64,000 bases of DNA from Plumapathes pennacea (GCA_964036295.1 OZ038465.1:26012870-26076869); one strand, 5' to 3'; shown: positions 1 to 12,000, counted from the stretch's first letter. The notes: generated by a model not told the origin, from the sequence alone. A program made the numbers and translations.

Positions 1-372
1 CACTGCAGGCATTGACTTGTTAGTGTTATCTAATTTAAACTTGTTTAGATCATAGCAATTCTTTTCTGTCCACACCAGCTACTAATACAGTAAATCTCTC
101 TGAACATTATTTAACTAATTCTATCTAGGAAAAGAAAGAAATTAATGTAGTAAAGAGCTGGCTTAAGTAAAATGATACTTACTGTGGTAAATGCAAATTG
201 ACTCGTTTGGCTTATAATTCTGTATATTTGCAGATTGATTGTTGACCTTCAGTCCACTGAAGGCATTGACTTGTCAGTGTTATCTAGTTTGAACTTGTTT
301 AGATCATGACAATTCTGTTCATGCCCACAACAGCTACTAATACAGTAAATCTCTTCTCAACATTACTTTATA
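1..372. repeat. Diverged tandem duplication (offset ~254 bp)
   Basis: Bases 1-~120 and ~255-372 align with scattered substitutions: both carry GGCATTGACTTGT, then GAACTTGTTTAGATCAT (or its AAACTTG variant), then CAGCTACTAATACAGTAAAT. The offset is about 254 bp. The first copy is cut by the window edge, so more copies may lie to the left. No coding potential is seen. Confidence 0.8.
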
Positions 373-1404
373 TTCAGTAATGTATATAGTACAGCTAAAG
401 AGCTAATTCAAAAAAGCAAAGGGAAATGCAGCAGTAAATTGCATTCTTTTCCTGGTGCCAAATTGACAAAAAATCATTCAGAATTATTTCTAGTTTACTA
501 AAACATCATTCTCTTTAATTAATGTATACATTTCACAATAGTATGTGTATTATAAATTTATACCAGGGGGAAGGGGGGGGGGGCTTATTAGACTGAGAGG
601 CATATTTCTAAAATTGACCTTGTAGAGAAAAGCTTAGTTTCCACTTATTTCTAATATATTCTGATATATAACACTTCTAGAACGAAGTAAAGAGAAACAA
701 AGACTATTGTAATTATGGAAAGTAGTGGCCGGGTTTTGGAAAAGTTTAGCCCGGCATATATAACACAGTTTAAACAACATTGACTTGTACAGTAGTACTT
801 ATACAGTATATGATAAAAACAGCTGAGCAGTTTTTCTGAGCACTCACAAGTTTTTGAAGTGCAAAAGGTTTTACGATCTTTACTGTGTTCAAAACTTTCA
901 CTGAACACTGTATAATTTCACAGTGGACAAATACTTTGATCTGTTCTTTGATAAACTGAAATGGTTTATAGTGCTGCAATTTTAATGAACACAGTTCTCT
1001 AATCAAATGCACAGAAACGCCAAGATTCTTCCCTGTGAGTGATATGTTGTGATTCTGTGTATAAAGCAAGTTGTCAAGTGGCAAATTAACCTCTGCACTG
1101 TATGAAACTGGAAGTTGATTTAACTGTCATGACTCAAACGGTTAAAACAATTTTTTGTCGTGAAAATTTATAGCATTTGCAACAACAAAGTTATACCGCG
1201 GCCACAGGATGTCCGATAAGCTCGAACTCAAGTAGTTTAAGGACTGGGTCAAAGTCGGATTCATACCCCCAGCAGTTCAAATTACCTACTGTGGTTGCTA
1301 CGTAACCAGCATCCTTGATATCATATTCGCGTCGTATGACCACTAATGGCGGCGATTACATCTGAGTTTAAAGTATCCGAGTATCTTAATTCACAAGAAA
1401 ACAA
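373..1404. other. Left flank, no supported gene
   Basis: AT-rich DNA. Two overlapping minus-strand ORFs (651-908 and 770-1084) are short, overlap in different frames and show no recognisable domain, so they are not called. Bases 1200-1400 are somewhat more GC-rich and lie just upstream of the candidate exon at 1405. Confidence 0.5.
566..583 (+). repeat. Interrupted G tract (G5-AA-G11)
   Basis: A run of five Gs, AA and eleven Gs. It is a simple mononucleotide tract, likely to vary in length, with no other feature attached. Confidence 0.9.
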
Positions 1405-1455
1405 ATGGATGGATATGCAGTTTGGAGGGAGCTCAGTCTGGCTTTGCTAAGTAAG
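1405..1455 (+). CDS. Candidate first coding exon (weak)
   Basis: An ATG at 1405 opens a 17-codon frame (MDGYAVWRELSLALLSK) that ends exactly at AAG|GTGAGT, a good match to a metazoan 5' splice site. No downstream exon or domain could be identified before the array starts at 1913. If it is real, the gene would continue into, or be interrupted by, the array. It may equally be chance. Confidence 0.15.
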
Positions 1456-1912
1456 GTGAGTGTATTCGGTTATCGTAAATCTTTTATACACTACAGATTA
1501 CAGAGATGAGTTTGCGTTTGACGTACGGTCAATTTTCTTGATTATTTATTATCTCTTTTGCTGGTTATTGAAGGGAGACCAGAACAAACCCACTAACAGT
1601 GCTGCTAAGTAAGGATGCCGCTCATCCTTCGTAAGGTACAATCAGTCCGGAGAAGATTGTCAGTGTCACACTGCCGGAGTGCACGAGGTACGGTGTTTTA
1701 TAGCCTGCTGCTAGTCGTTAACAGCTCGACGATATGTTTATAATATTACAGTGTAGATATTTTTCCTTTCAACTGTATAAATCTCCGCAGGCATTATATT
1801 GGGTGTTTAACGTGTCAGAAAAGAAACGTGTGGACACGTTTCGGTGTGATTAAAATATTTTAAATAACACTGTATAGATTCTGAAAATGCCGACTGAGGA
1901 GTGGTATTTTAC
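1456..1912. other. Left flank up to the array edge, no gene seen
   Basis: No ORF or RNA gene is recognised. The sequence leaves homology with the repeat unit abruptly at 1912/1913. Copies 2-4 read GGAAATCTGGGTCC before the shared TTTGTTGATGTCTGAG, whereas here the preceding bases are unrelated (GGTATTTTAC). Confidence 0.6.
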
Positions 1913-1999
1913 CCTTTGTTGATGTCTGAGTGCTTGTTTGTTGTCTAATTCACTTAGTCTTTTAACTATTTGTGCAAAGGGTTTTTGCCTGATCGTACA

Positions 2000-4181
2000 A
2001 GTCTTTTTAACTGTTGCATGTAATTTTCAAATGGAAATGCATCACACATCCTCTGTATAACAACAAACAGGGGAAATGTCTACTCGACATTAGTGACATT
2101 TACGATCTCGACTCCCTCGTAAACAAACCAACAAGGGTATCAGCAAATAGATTTTCATGTCTCGATGTTATTCTCACTAATGTCCCAGCATTCATGAGAG
2201 ACTCTGGCGTCATCGAGACTGGCCTAAGCGATCACTGCCTCGTGTACACAGTGCTGAACACCAAACTGCTGAGACCAAAATCTGAAGCCACCATTAGGCG
2301 ATCGTTTAAGAATTTTGATCAGGACACTTTCCTCGATGATCTTAGCAGAGTGCCGTTTTCGACTGCATATGTATTTGATGATCCAAACGATGTCTACTGG
2401 TGCTGGGAAAAACTCTACAAACAAGTCGTAGATGATCATGCCCCGATAAAAACGTATCACAGGCGTCCGTTGACTGGATCCAAATTTATAACTACTGAAA
2501 CCAGAAATGCCATGAGAGAGCGGGATCGATTGAAGAAGATCTTTCACAAAACAAGAAACCCAACAGACTGTTAAAGCTATCGGCAAATGAGAAACAGGGT
2601 CACAAGCATGAGAAGGAAGACTGTACAAGAGCATTTTAGAAAGCTCTGTGATAACAACAGCAGTGACCAAAGAAAGTTTTGGAATACAATAAAACCTTAT
2701 ATTGACTCGCGGAAGTGTAAGAACTACGGCCGTATTGTCCTCAAGGACAATAACAGGATCATTACAGACCAACAAAAGGTGGCGGAGACATTAAATGATT
2801 TCTTCACAACCGTCGATTGTCCCGGAACTGTTCAACCAAAACCCTCGCCAGACCTCAGCCACATAACTGAACATGTAGTTAATACATCAAGTCTGTCGCT
2901 GGGTAAAACAAATCCAAAGGAAGTGAAAGAGATTCTTCTCAGCCTTAAGCCAAACAAAGCGACGGGATACGATCTCATTCCTCCGCGTGCAGTAAAACAA
3001 TCAGCAGACGTACTTTGTTACCCTCTAAGTACGTTAGTTAACTACGTGCTAGACAATGGTAAAATACCGCAACAGTGGAAACTTGGGGAAGTTGCACCCG
3101 TCTATAAGAAGAACTGTGCCTTAAACAAACTAAGGGCCAATTACCATTCTGCCGTCACTCTCAAAAGTGTTTGAGAGGCTAATGCACGCCAGAGTGAGCC
3201 CTCACTTTGAGAACATTTTTCATAAGTACGTATTCGCCTATAGGAAACATCATGGTTGTGATGCCGCTTTGCTCAGCCTAACCAAACAGTGGAAAAAGGA
3301 ACTCGATAACCACAAAATTATTGGTCTCGTCTCGATGGACCTGTCAAAGGCATTCGACACACTACCGCATGAGCTAATAATAAAAAAGTTAAGGCTATAC
3401 GGAGCTGACGACAAAACAGCCGAACTCTTTAAGGATTATCTATCAAATCGCCGTCAACGAGTTAAGATCGGAAACAGCTACTCCGTCTTGCAGAGCATCA
3501 CGGCCGGAGTCCCGCAGGGCTCCATACTTGGCCCTGTCTTATTCAACATCTTCATGAATGATCTTGCTTATGTTGTTAAACAAAGCTCATTGTCAGCTTA
3601 TGCAGACGACACACAAATCTTCCATGCAGATAAAGATCCTAACAAAGTCGAAGAAACCATAAACGATGATTTATCTAACGTCGATAAATGGTACAAAGAA
3701 AACGGAATGAAAAGAAACCCCTCTAAGTATCATGCAATGATCTTGGGTAAAACACAGAAAAAACTAAAATTTCATTGCGAGAACATAGTCATCCCGAACA
3801 GTGAAGCATTCGAGTTACTAGGTGTCACCGTGGATGACAAACTTAAATTTGACCTGCACACCGCTAAAGTCTGCAGGAAGGTATCTCAGCAGGTTGCTGT
3901 GTTAAGACGTATGAGGAACATGTTACCATTCAAAATAAGGGTGAGAATCTACAAATCCTTTATTGTTCTACACTTTACTTACTGTGCAGAAACTTGGCAT
4001 TTCTGCAGCAAGACGTCTGCTGACAAGCTAGATAAGGTAATGAGCGCGCCGTCCACTTCGTCTTCAGAGACAAAAGTACCCCGTATGAAGATCTACTCAA
4101 GAAGTTAGGAGAGCAATTAAAATCCTCAGTACTGTTTATAAACAATGCCCGTTAGCGGAGGAACAAGGGTGTTTTGTCTAA
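2000..4181 (+). pseudogene. 5'-truncated APE-type LINE retrotransposon, copy 1
   Basis: The first block (2014-2574) is the end of an APE endonuclease domain, with the typical C-L-D-V-I-L-T-N and G-L-S-D-H motifs. An in-frame TAA at 2572 interrupts the endonuclease-RT linker. The reverse transcriptase follows in two frames (2587-3174, 3167-4108) with the S-M-D-L-S-K-A-F-D motif A, G-V-P-Q-G-S motif B and the Y-A-D-D active site at 3599-3610. A 5-bp net deletion near 3130 shifts the frame. An 8-bp duplication-like insertion near 4037 scrambles the RT C terminus, and 23 bp are missing near 4108. The motif set fits the Jockey/CR1/L2/I-like group; I cannot place it more finely. The 5' half of the endonuclease and all of ORF1 are missing. 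Confidence 0.85.
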
Positions 4182-4324
4182 AATGTCGGAAAGACTGCTG
4201 GTCATGGCTCTGTTGCAGTTAACCTCAAAGAATGGCACCGTGTTGTCCGATGATTTCAAAGGAAAACCATCCAAGATTCATATTCTGGCCGGGTAATGCA
4301 CTTGCGAAATGAGATCTATCAGAC

Positions 4325-4762
4325 TCAGCATTTTCCATAAAAATTACGTCGGACTCCACATTTTCCACACTCCACACTTTCCACACTCTGCATTTTCCAC
4401 ACTCCGTATTTTTCATACTCCGCATTTTCCACACTCCGCACTCCCCATTTTCCATCCAACCTTTGTCCTGTGTGTACAAGTTGGTGCCTGATCAGGCTAC
4501 TCTTCATTGCAAAAGTTTTGCCACATTTGTCACACTAGTGGGGTTTTTCTCCTGTGTGCACAAGCTGGTGTCTGTTCAGGTCACCCTTCTTTGCAAAAGT
4601 TTTACCACATGTGTCACACTGATTGGGATTTCCTTTGCACAACAGTTGATGAGGTTCAAGGCTCCTCATATAAATTGGAAGTTGTTTACAACATCTTTCA
4701 ATCGAGTACATGTTCTCATTGTGTGACATTTTTAATCCTCTTCTTAAACCAGCCATGTTCAA
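4325..4762 (-). pseudogene. C2H2 zinc-finger exon remnant with 15-bp satellite, copy 1
   Basis: Read on the minus strand, a splice-acceptor-like TTTTACAG precedes a frame starting [17 protein letters not shown]. One full C2H2 finger follows (C-D-T-C ... H-Q-L-V-H with T-G-E-K-P-H linker). The next codon after the linker is TAG at 4535-4537, where a glutamine or tyrosine codon would be expected. A second finger (C-D-K-C ... H-Q-L-V-H) continues in frame behind it. After this the sequence degenerates into a 15-bp repeat (TTTTCCACACTCCGC on the plus strand, about 4360-4450) that encodes reiterated C-G-K-C/W-K-M variants of the zinc knuckle. It probably derives from a KRAB-less C2H2 gene or an exon captured by the unit. 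Confidence 0.8.
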
Positions 4763-4836
4763 CCTGTAAAATAATACAACCTTCTATTAGCCTCACAATA
4801 ATCACAATGCTAATGCAGTAGTAGCGCATCATTCGG

Positions 4837-5618
4837 AGACTCCAAGCGTGTCGCCATCTTGAAATTTAGTGTTCGTCTGCCAGTCAGTCAGTCTGTCAGT
4901 CTGTCAGTCTGGCGTACAACCTCGTCCCCAGTTCCCATCGCTGCATAACCAATAACAAAGGCCGGATTGATCATGTGTGGCCCTGTAGTTTTACTCGCAA
5001 ATTTAATGAAGCAACTACAGTCTATCGTAACTGTGTCCACGAAAATGAATTTGAAAACTGGAAAACCTGAAACACAACAGTCTCGCGAAGCTTTTCTTCA
5101 AAAGAGAAGGGAACAGGCACGGGCAAGGCGGAATGAAATGATCGAAAAGCACCAAATACGTCTAGAGAAGACAACAGCATGATAAACAGAAGCGTGCCGA
5201 AGAAACGATTCCACAAAGAAAACAGCGCATGAATGCCGATCGACAGCGGCATGAACACAAGCGAGCCGAAGAAAACACTCCACAAAGAGAACAGCAGCTG
5301 AAAGCAAAACCGGAACTTCAAGAGCAAAAGTGGGCTGAAGAAAAGACCCAGCAGAGAAAACAACGCATGAATGCCGATCGAAAGCGGCATGAACACAAGT
5401 GAGCTGAAGAAAAGACTCCACAAAGAGAACAGCGCTTGAAAGCGAATCGAGAACTTCAGATGCCGTTTTGCATTAAACTCAGATACTTATTCAGAAAGGA
5501 CAAGCAACAAAGGTTAGTCAGCGGAAATGGAACAATCACCTTGACAAATACATTCTACCCGTATCTTGTAACTCGATCACTTGAGAATGTATTGGAATCT
5601 GTATGCTGATCATTTTTG
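4837..5618 (+). repeat. Gln/Arg-rich repeat family with 4 x 69-bp repeats, copy 1
   Basis: After a CAGT/CTGT microsatellite (about 4882-4915), a plus-strand frame at 5043 (MNLKTGKPETQQS) is rich in Arg, Gln and Glu and ends at TGA in 5180. A second frame carries four exact-period 69-bp (23-codon) repeats from 5190 to 5465, each of the form K-[RW]-A-E-E-x-T-P-Q-R-x-Q-R. A TGA at 5400 replaces the expected Trp in the fourth. A short tail (F-C-I-K-L-R-Y-L-F-R-K-D) follows. Such basic A-E-E..Q-R repeats occur in the N-terminal regions of some Helitron-type proteins, but no Rep or helicase motif is present, so that link is only a suggestion. A diverged single-repeat relative lies at 61568-62175. 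Confidence 0.75.
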
Positions 5619-5731
5619 AAGTATTTCGAAGTATTGTTGCTCGCTGCGTGACCCGTCTAACTTAAAATCACACGGCGTGTCTTTTCGTCATGTTATTAGT
5701 TTTTTTCTGGGTTACGAATCTGCACACGGTG

Positions 5732-5768
5732 ATTGGTTCAGATTATCACGTGATATGCAATGACGTAA
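5732..5768 (+). promoter_or_regulatory. Promoter-like cluster: inverted CCAAT, CACGTG, TGACGTAA (copy 1)
   Basis: ATTGG (5732-5736), the E-box CACGTG (5747-5752) and the CRE-like TGACGTAA (5761-5768) lie within 37 bp and are unchanged in all five units. The spacing resembles a compact metazoan promoter. No transcript start can be proved; the next candidate exon begins at 7332. Confidence 0.35.
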
Positions 5769-7331
5769 TTGACTTCGTTAAACAACTCGAGTGTGGCCAG
5801 TGAATTGCTCAGTACTTGTGTGTAAAAGTTAACTGCATTTAATCCAAACTCAACACCGTTTGGGTATGTGGAACACGCACTGATAAACTGGATGTTAGGG
5901 AACAATTTTGGCTTGCGTTCTTTAGTTCACCGCGGAAGCTTTGAGAATAGCCGTAAACAGATGTTTGATGGATACCGCTGGGGGATTGCAATATCTCTGT
6001 CGCCGCTAAACTTTATGTGGCGACACGAAATACTTCTGGGAAGAAAACAGGCCGAAAATGGAAACCAAAGCTACGATGAGCTTTAGCCGCAAAACAATGG
6101 CGATTTATGCTTTACTCTGTACATCACAGATGTTGCCTCATAAAATTCTTCTGCATATCGTACATTGCCTGTTGAAATGTTTCTTTCATTCGATCATGTA
6201 GCCTTTGTTTCGTAATGGTCATTGAAATGAAAAATACACCGAAATAGTCCTGAGTGTTAAGTTTGCAGTCACACATGGACTGAACGCGCTGTGAACAAAA
6301 CCGCAATAATATTTTAAACATGTCTTGTGTTACATTCCTCGCTTTCAATTTTATATTTGTTACAAAGCACGAATACTCGAAAGCCTGATAGAAGAAACGT
6401 ATTCAGTTAATAAAAGAAAACACAAAAGTATTGGATTAATCTGATTAGAAATAAGAGTCAAAGTCCATTGTGCATAAGAAAAGTTGTCACGCATTCTCAA
6501 AATGCAGGGTCACTTAACCTTTAAAGGGCCCAAGTCACCCAGTGTGCATTGTGCGCTTGAGTTTTTGTTGTCATTCGGGAAATAGGGGTGGTCTCACCTG
6601 ACTTCAAGGGCTCACAGAATCAAATGATATGGCGTCGTTGGTGAATATATTTCGCGGCTATTTTAGTGTTTTTCTTTCCTTTGAGAATATTGCAGTCTCA
6701 TTGTAATCTCCTTTCTTTGCAACTCGGAGCTAAGAGGGTCATCATCCGCCTGAACTCAACGTCGGAATTTCACGACTTTGCTCGAAGTCTCATCAGTCAG
6801 ATGGTGTTTCAACACACGGCCGATATGGGTCTTTTTTTATAATCTGTGCCATACCATCAACCATGCTGTTGTTTTCTAAATTACGAGGTAAGCTACAATC
6901 ATGGTCAAAAGTTGTTGGGACGCTCCACTTACGCACATCCGGAGCACAATGTAAATCCGTACAACCTATGGGGGTATCATATTTCTTGGGACTTGTAAAC
7001 TATCAAGAAACTCGTTCACGAGATCGAGAGTCGAATGCTTTTTGCATTGGTAAATCATAACTGAGTTCAACTGTAAACGCGCGCCACTTTCTGCAGATAC
7101 AACGGTCGTTTTTTAGATTACGTATAGCTGATTGACGACTTTCATTGGCTCAAACGGCACAAGTGAAAACATGTGACAAGTACCCAGGCCCATCTGAGAA
7201 CTCTCGTTCGGCAACGGGACATGTTTCGTGCTTCGTAATAGTGTAGCTGTGGAATTTTGTCTGACATTTGTGTTCAGCCGTAGATAGGGATTCTAAACTA
7301 CTTCGACGATACGCAGTTGCATCTTTTTGGG

Positions 7332-7391
7332 ATGGAATTGGAAGAACGTGTGGTTGCTGGACGTTCAAAACCTCGTCAGATCAGTTTCAAG
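7332..7391 (+). CDS. Candidate 20-codon first exon, copy 1
   Basis: An ATG in good context (GGGATGG) opens a 20-codon frame, MELEERVVAGRSKP..., ending in phase 0 at AAG|GTAGGT, a good 5' splice site. The frame is preserved in all five units, but the donor is mutated in copies 2 and 5. No matching downstream exon was identified; the TIR element begins about 580 bp further on. It could be an orphaned exon of the host gene into which the element inserted. Confidence 0.3.
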
Positions 7392-8655
7392 GTAGGTAAA
7401 ATTTTATCATATATTCCGATGTTCAGTTTATTAAATGGTTATACATGCATGTACTTAGTCGACTCGCTATTGTCGGATCGAGGTGTCGATGTTGCTACTG
7501 TCAGGGTTCTGGTTTGCGGTGTGAATGCACGGTCACGAGCATTTCTGCTAGACGTACTTGGCATACTCCTTGGGGTACCAAGATATTCATCTGCATGGGA
7601 TATAAAATTACACACGTCCCGTCTTTTTACGTAGAAAACATCCAAATAGTCAATCTCTCTCTAAAACGATACAGAAAACATTGTATAATAGACTGAAGTG
7701 TGGCTGTGCATCGATGTTTGCGAACAAACGTGTTGGTTGATTCTGGTATATGTACATGAATCGTGTAAACACAATGCCGTAACTTTTTAACGTTCAAGAA
7801 AATTTTCACTATTGTACGAGAGTTCCGCTAGTTTATAAAACCCTTAATAATAATGCCCTCCTTGAGTATTGAAGGACTTTGGAGTAAGAATCTGCAATGC
7901 AATAATGAATATTGTATTTTATTATGTAATTTATAAAAGGAATTCTGAAACGTTTACCTGTATAAACAATAATAAACTCAAGTCACTTAAGGCCTGGTTT
8001 TTCATGGAAACGAGGCTAAATCCATTTTTTTTTTTAGTTTTCGTTCGCTTTATTTTAGAGAATCGTGTAAAACTTTCCAGGTTTACTTTTTACGATAGTT
8101 TGCACAGTTTCCTGCAATCACATGTCATACCAGAATAATTTACAAGACAAAATAATTTTAGAATAGGTGCCCATAAACAACCAAAAATGGGGTGTATAGA
8201 ACGAGGTTTATATTGATAAAATTTTGCCTATTGTGAGTTTACAAGAACCAGTGAATCGTAAATAGCCTTTGACGCTTGTCCGTAGAACACCTATTGAAAG
8301 CAATCAGTCAATGATTAGAAAGTATCGAATATCGATGCACTTCCGAGATCTTTTGTAGCCGTCTACTGTGCAATCTTCGATGAAGTCGCAAAATCAAAGA
8401 CATAATTTAATAGTTAGTAGTATTTTTTTGTTTATTCTGAAAGTTACCATACGACGCAGTAAGGATAAGTGCTCCCCATTCACTGAAGTTTAATCAGCCG
8501 TTGTACCAAAGGTATTCGGCGCCATATTGGAAGAGAAACGGCCGTTGGAAGTCTGGAGCGAGGGCACAAATCAAAATAAATTACCCTCCCCTCCCAATAA
8601 GTGAATTGATGTTTAGGATTTTGGACCAATCACATTTCGATTTCAATGTTCAACA

Positions 8656-8739
8656 ATGGCGGACGAAGAAGAAATGGCAAGGGATGAAGGAGAAAACCCG
8701 AGGATTACAAAGGAAATTCGTCCATGGGACACTTTGTGA
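8656..8739 (+). CDS. Short acidic ORF in element leader, copy 1
   Basis: A 27-codon ORF begins at an ATG in strong context (CAACAATGGCGG) with MADEEEMARDEGENP and ends in TGA. It lies about 390 bp upstream of the main gene, and its protein sequence is unchanged in all three element copies. A CCAAT box (GACCAATCAC) lies about 35 bp upstream of the ATG. It could be an upstream ORF, a small first exon or chance. Confidence 0.25.
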   Translation: MADEEEMARDEGENPRITKEIRPWDTL

Positions 8740-9046
8740 CCAATATAGCACAATAGGGACTTAAAGATAGCGGTAACTTGTTCAGAATAAATGCAAGAAC
8801 GGTCGTTGGAAAGAGTTTGCTCTGTATACAGGGAGGAGGATATGACTAGAGTTCCCTTGTAAGATTTGGCGCCCGAGCGCGTTAATTTATAATTTTGAGC
8901 ACTGAACTTAGGCGGGAAATACGGTCTTTGGTTCAGACGCGGCAGTCGGATAGAAATCGTGAGGGCGCAAAATTAAGTTTTATCGTTTATTCAGCAATAT
9001 TTAGCGTTCGAATTTATAAATAAGTTGGGGCAAAATCATCTAACAA

Positions 9047-12000
9047 ATGGCCGTAAAAGTCGAATGCGCTTGGGCAAGAGTCTTTATTCGGGAAACGAAG
9101 AATATTTGTCGCCTCGAACGTGGAGCTGGTGAAGGGTGTACCAGGTTTGGAGGGAGAGTTTTAGCAGAACGCTACAATGCGTACTACCAACATTTCAAGG
9201 ATTATCCCCTTTTCTTCATGGACCAAAAACAATTCAGTCGCGTGGCAAAAATATTAGACTCAAAGTTTGGCACTTGGAGGAACAAGGCTGACAAACAAGC
9301 CTATCTGACGCGGTTTTCACCTTCCAATTGGGCAGAGGGGAAAATCATAACAAAAGAAGGTAAAAGGAACCACTCTTTGTCGAACTGCACAACCTGCCAA
9401 AAATTCAACTGGGCATACCAAGGTACTTTCCCTATTCCAAAGATGTGCAGAAGCCACAAATCTGGGCCATCAGTGAAATCAGAATTGAAGCAAAAAAGCT
9501 AACTAACTCTGGCCCAAAAGCAACAAACAAGAGACTCAGAGAAGTTGGTCAGGCCATTTATTCAACATTTGATGATCGGTGTAAAGAAAACTTTGGCAAG
9601 TCCTTTAGTGAAATTCTAGTTCTGGTCCCTGAAGCTGGTCTTCAGAAGAAGCTGACAGCTGTAGATAAAAAGAAATTAAGAAGAAATCAGCAAAGAAAAA
9701 TGAAGAAGGAAACTGAAAACCAAATGGCAGGAGACACCACTGCTCACTTAATGCTGAGGCAGTCCTATAGTGCAAGACAGAAGCATAGGCTAGCTCAGGT
9801 ATTTGAAACACCAGAGGAGGCTGCTGAAAGAACACGACTGACTCCCCCCAAAAGAGAAATCGATCTCACACTCCTGCTATAGAAAGCATTGAAGGAAATG
9901 TGGAGCAACTTCTTGCTGATGTTGGATCATGGCCTGAAACAGCTGTCAATTGGTCAGAGAAGGCTAGAGAGTACAACATTAACAGGAAAGGTGAACATTA
10001 ATTTTCGAGGAATGGTGGCCAAATTGTAAAGGCATTCCTGACAGCAAATGGAGTAGACTTGGCTCGCTTTCAGGCAAATGATGGAAGCATACAGCAAAAT
10101 GCACAAGGTATTTATACAAGTTCTATGAAATTTAAAATATGATATCCTATTTGACCCTAATCTGGTCACAACATGCAGTGTAATGACAAAGTTCTGTCAA
10201 ACAACTCTGTAGCTTATATTAATCATTGTTGACTTACAGTGCTTTAGTGAATGCTATTTAATGTAAAATAATTATTATTCCTCTTTTGTTACCATAACCT
10301 GTTCTAAAATTACAACTGAAAAAGTTATTTAATAAGTTATTTATTTAATAGTTTTATTTAATACATTGCTCATCATAAACAAAACAAAATATAACACAAG
10401 TTACACTTATTAATTGTTTTTTTTAATTTCATCATGTCAGGTGTCCGTGTTAGACGAGCAACTCGAAAGCAAAAAGGTCAGGAGATTTCGATTCCAGTAC
10501 CCCCATGCAATGAAAAGGTGAGAGCTGAGGTGATAAGAAGAATTCATGATGGCACCTACAATCTTGGAATTTCTGTGGTGGAGACTGAGGTCATTAAGCT
10601 AGCAATCAACATGGATGGAGAAGTGGAACAGAAAAAAGTCACACTTAATGCAAGAAAGATTCCACTTTATGACATCAGAAGAGAGGCCCTAATGGCAAAC
10701 AAAGATTTTCTCAGAATCCAGGATGATGCATATTATGCCCAGCTGGAAGAAGACCAAGTGGTAGGAGAACTGAAGAAGATCAATGAAGAGCCAAGTGAAG
10801 ATCCAGAAGAAATGAGGGCACGACTGAAGAAATTCCAGCGTCAAAGGCATTGGCTTCTTTGGCATGATCATTCTACCATGGCTAACTATGGGCACATGCT
10901 GTTGTGTGTGAGAGAAATGTATGATCCAGCAATCCATCTGACAAGTAGAGAGGCAGCACTGAAGCTTGGCAAAGATATAGATGTACAAGCTACAGTGGAA
11001 AGGCCTCATCTGTATATCCTTGGCCAAAGCAGATCTACAATTGAAGATCAGATGAGATTTGTGCCCACCAGACAAGAAGACCTGAGAAGTCTGGACACCC
11101 CAGTTCTGACACACACTGGAGAAGAAATCCATGACATTATGAGATTTATGAATGGTGACAATCCTGCAGCAGCACTGGAGGATGGCACACAACATGGTGG
11201 ACATTTTGGGTGTGTTGGTTGTGATGGCAATATCAACAACAGCCATGATCTGGCCTATTCACTTGAAAGAAAATACAAAACATTGGAGGAAAAAAAAAGC
11301 ATGTGCTCGCAGGCCCAGCAGGAAGAAAGGGTGGCACAAATCCTTTCAAAAACCTTAAGGTTAATGAGCTGAAGAATGAACTAAGAGCAAGAGGGATGTC
11401 AACTGAAGGGAAGAGAGAAGACTTACAAAAGGAGCTTTCTGAGGAGCTTGGGGGTACAGTAAGAGTTCCTGCGCTCTTAGATGGGGATATGACCGTGCAG
11501 GACCTGAACCTTCAGTCATATGAAGTGCTGTGTTTTGAGGCCTTGCAATGCACAATGAACCACATCAAGAACATCCTGCAGGAACTGCCACACCACATAA
11601 CAGACATAGACATACTAATCAAGTTAAAGGAACTGCTGCAAATACAGCTCAGCAAGGATAAATTGAGGGGAGTTGACTACCGCAAAACTCTGATCTTTGT
11701 CACAATTGCCCTTTACACACAGCTTTACCATGATTTCAAAGCCTTGCTGGTAACATTGTGTGAAATCATTCAAATCTTCTATTCCCAAGATGAAGCTAGG
11801 TCCCCCAAAATGGTGTTGAGGCTCTAGAATCTGTGTTGGAGACACGCAGTCCTGTGCCGCAAAGTCCTGACTCCCCCCAAAGTTCTGACATACAGAAAAC
11901 TCTTTGGTCTGTACTTTCACAGTATTGTTAGTCATGCTGCTCTCCTTCTTAGGATTGTCTCACACAGATCCACCAATGCAGAGATGTTTGAGCGTCTCTT

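Noticed and set aside
651-1084. Two overlapping minus-strand ORFs in the left flank
   Set aside because: Different frames over the same DNA, AT-rich composition, no recognisable motif.
5022-5423. Phe/Leu-rich minus-strand ORFs of 107-133 codons over the 69-bp repeats
   Set aside because: They are antisense readings of the Lys/Glu/Gln-rich repeats; AAG/GAA repeats read backwards as CTT/TTC. They are not separate genes.
4837-5618. Firm call of a Helitron for the Gln/Arg-rich family
   Set aside because: Only a basic repeat region resembles Helitron-associated proteins; no Rep HUH, helicase motif or CTRR terminus was found.
7150-7368. 72-codon minus-strand ORF opposite the candidate first exon
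   Set aside because: No domain or splice signal, and the plus strand has the better start and donor.
10689-11246. 185-codon minus-strand ORF inside exon 2 (also at 23758 and 36827)
   Set aside because: It lies wholly antisense to the better-supported exon, has no domain or start context, and is open because the sense frame avoids certain codons.
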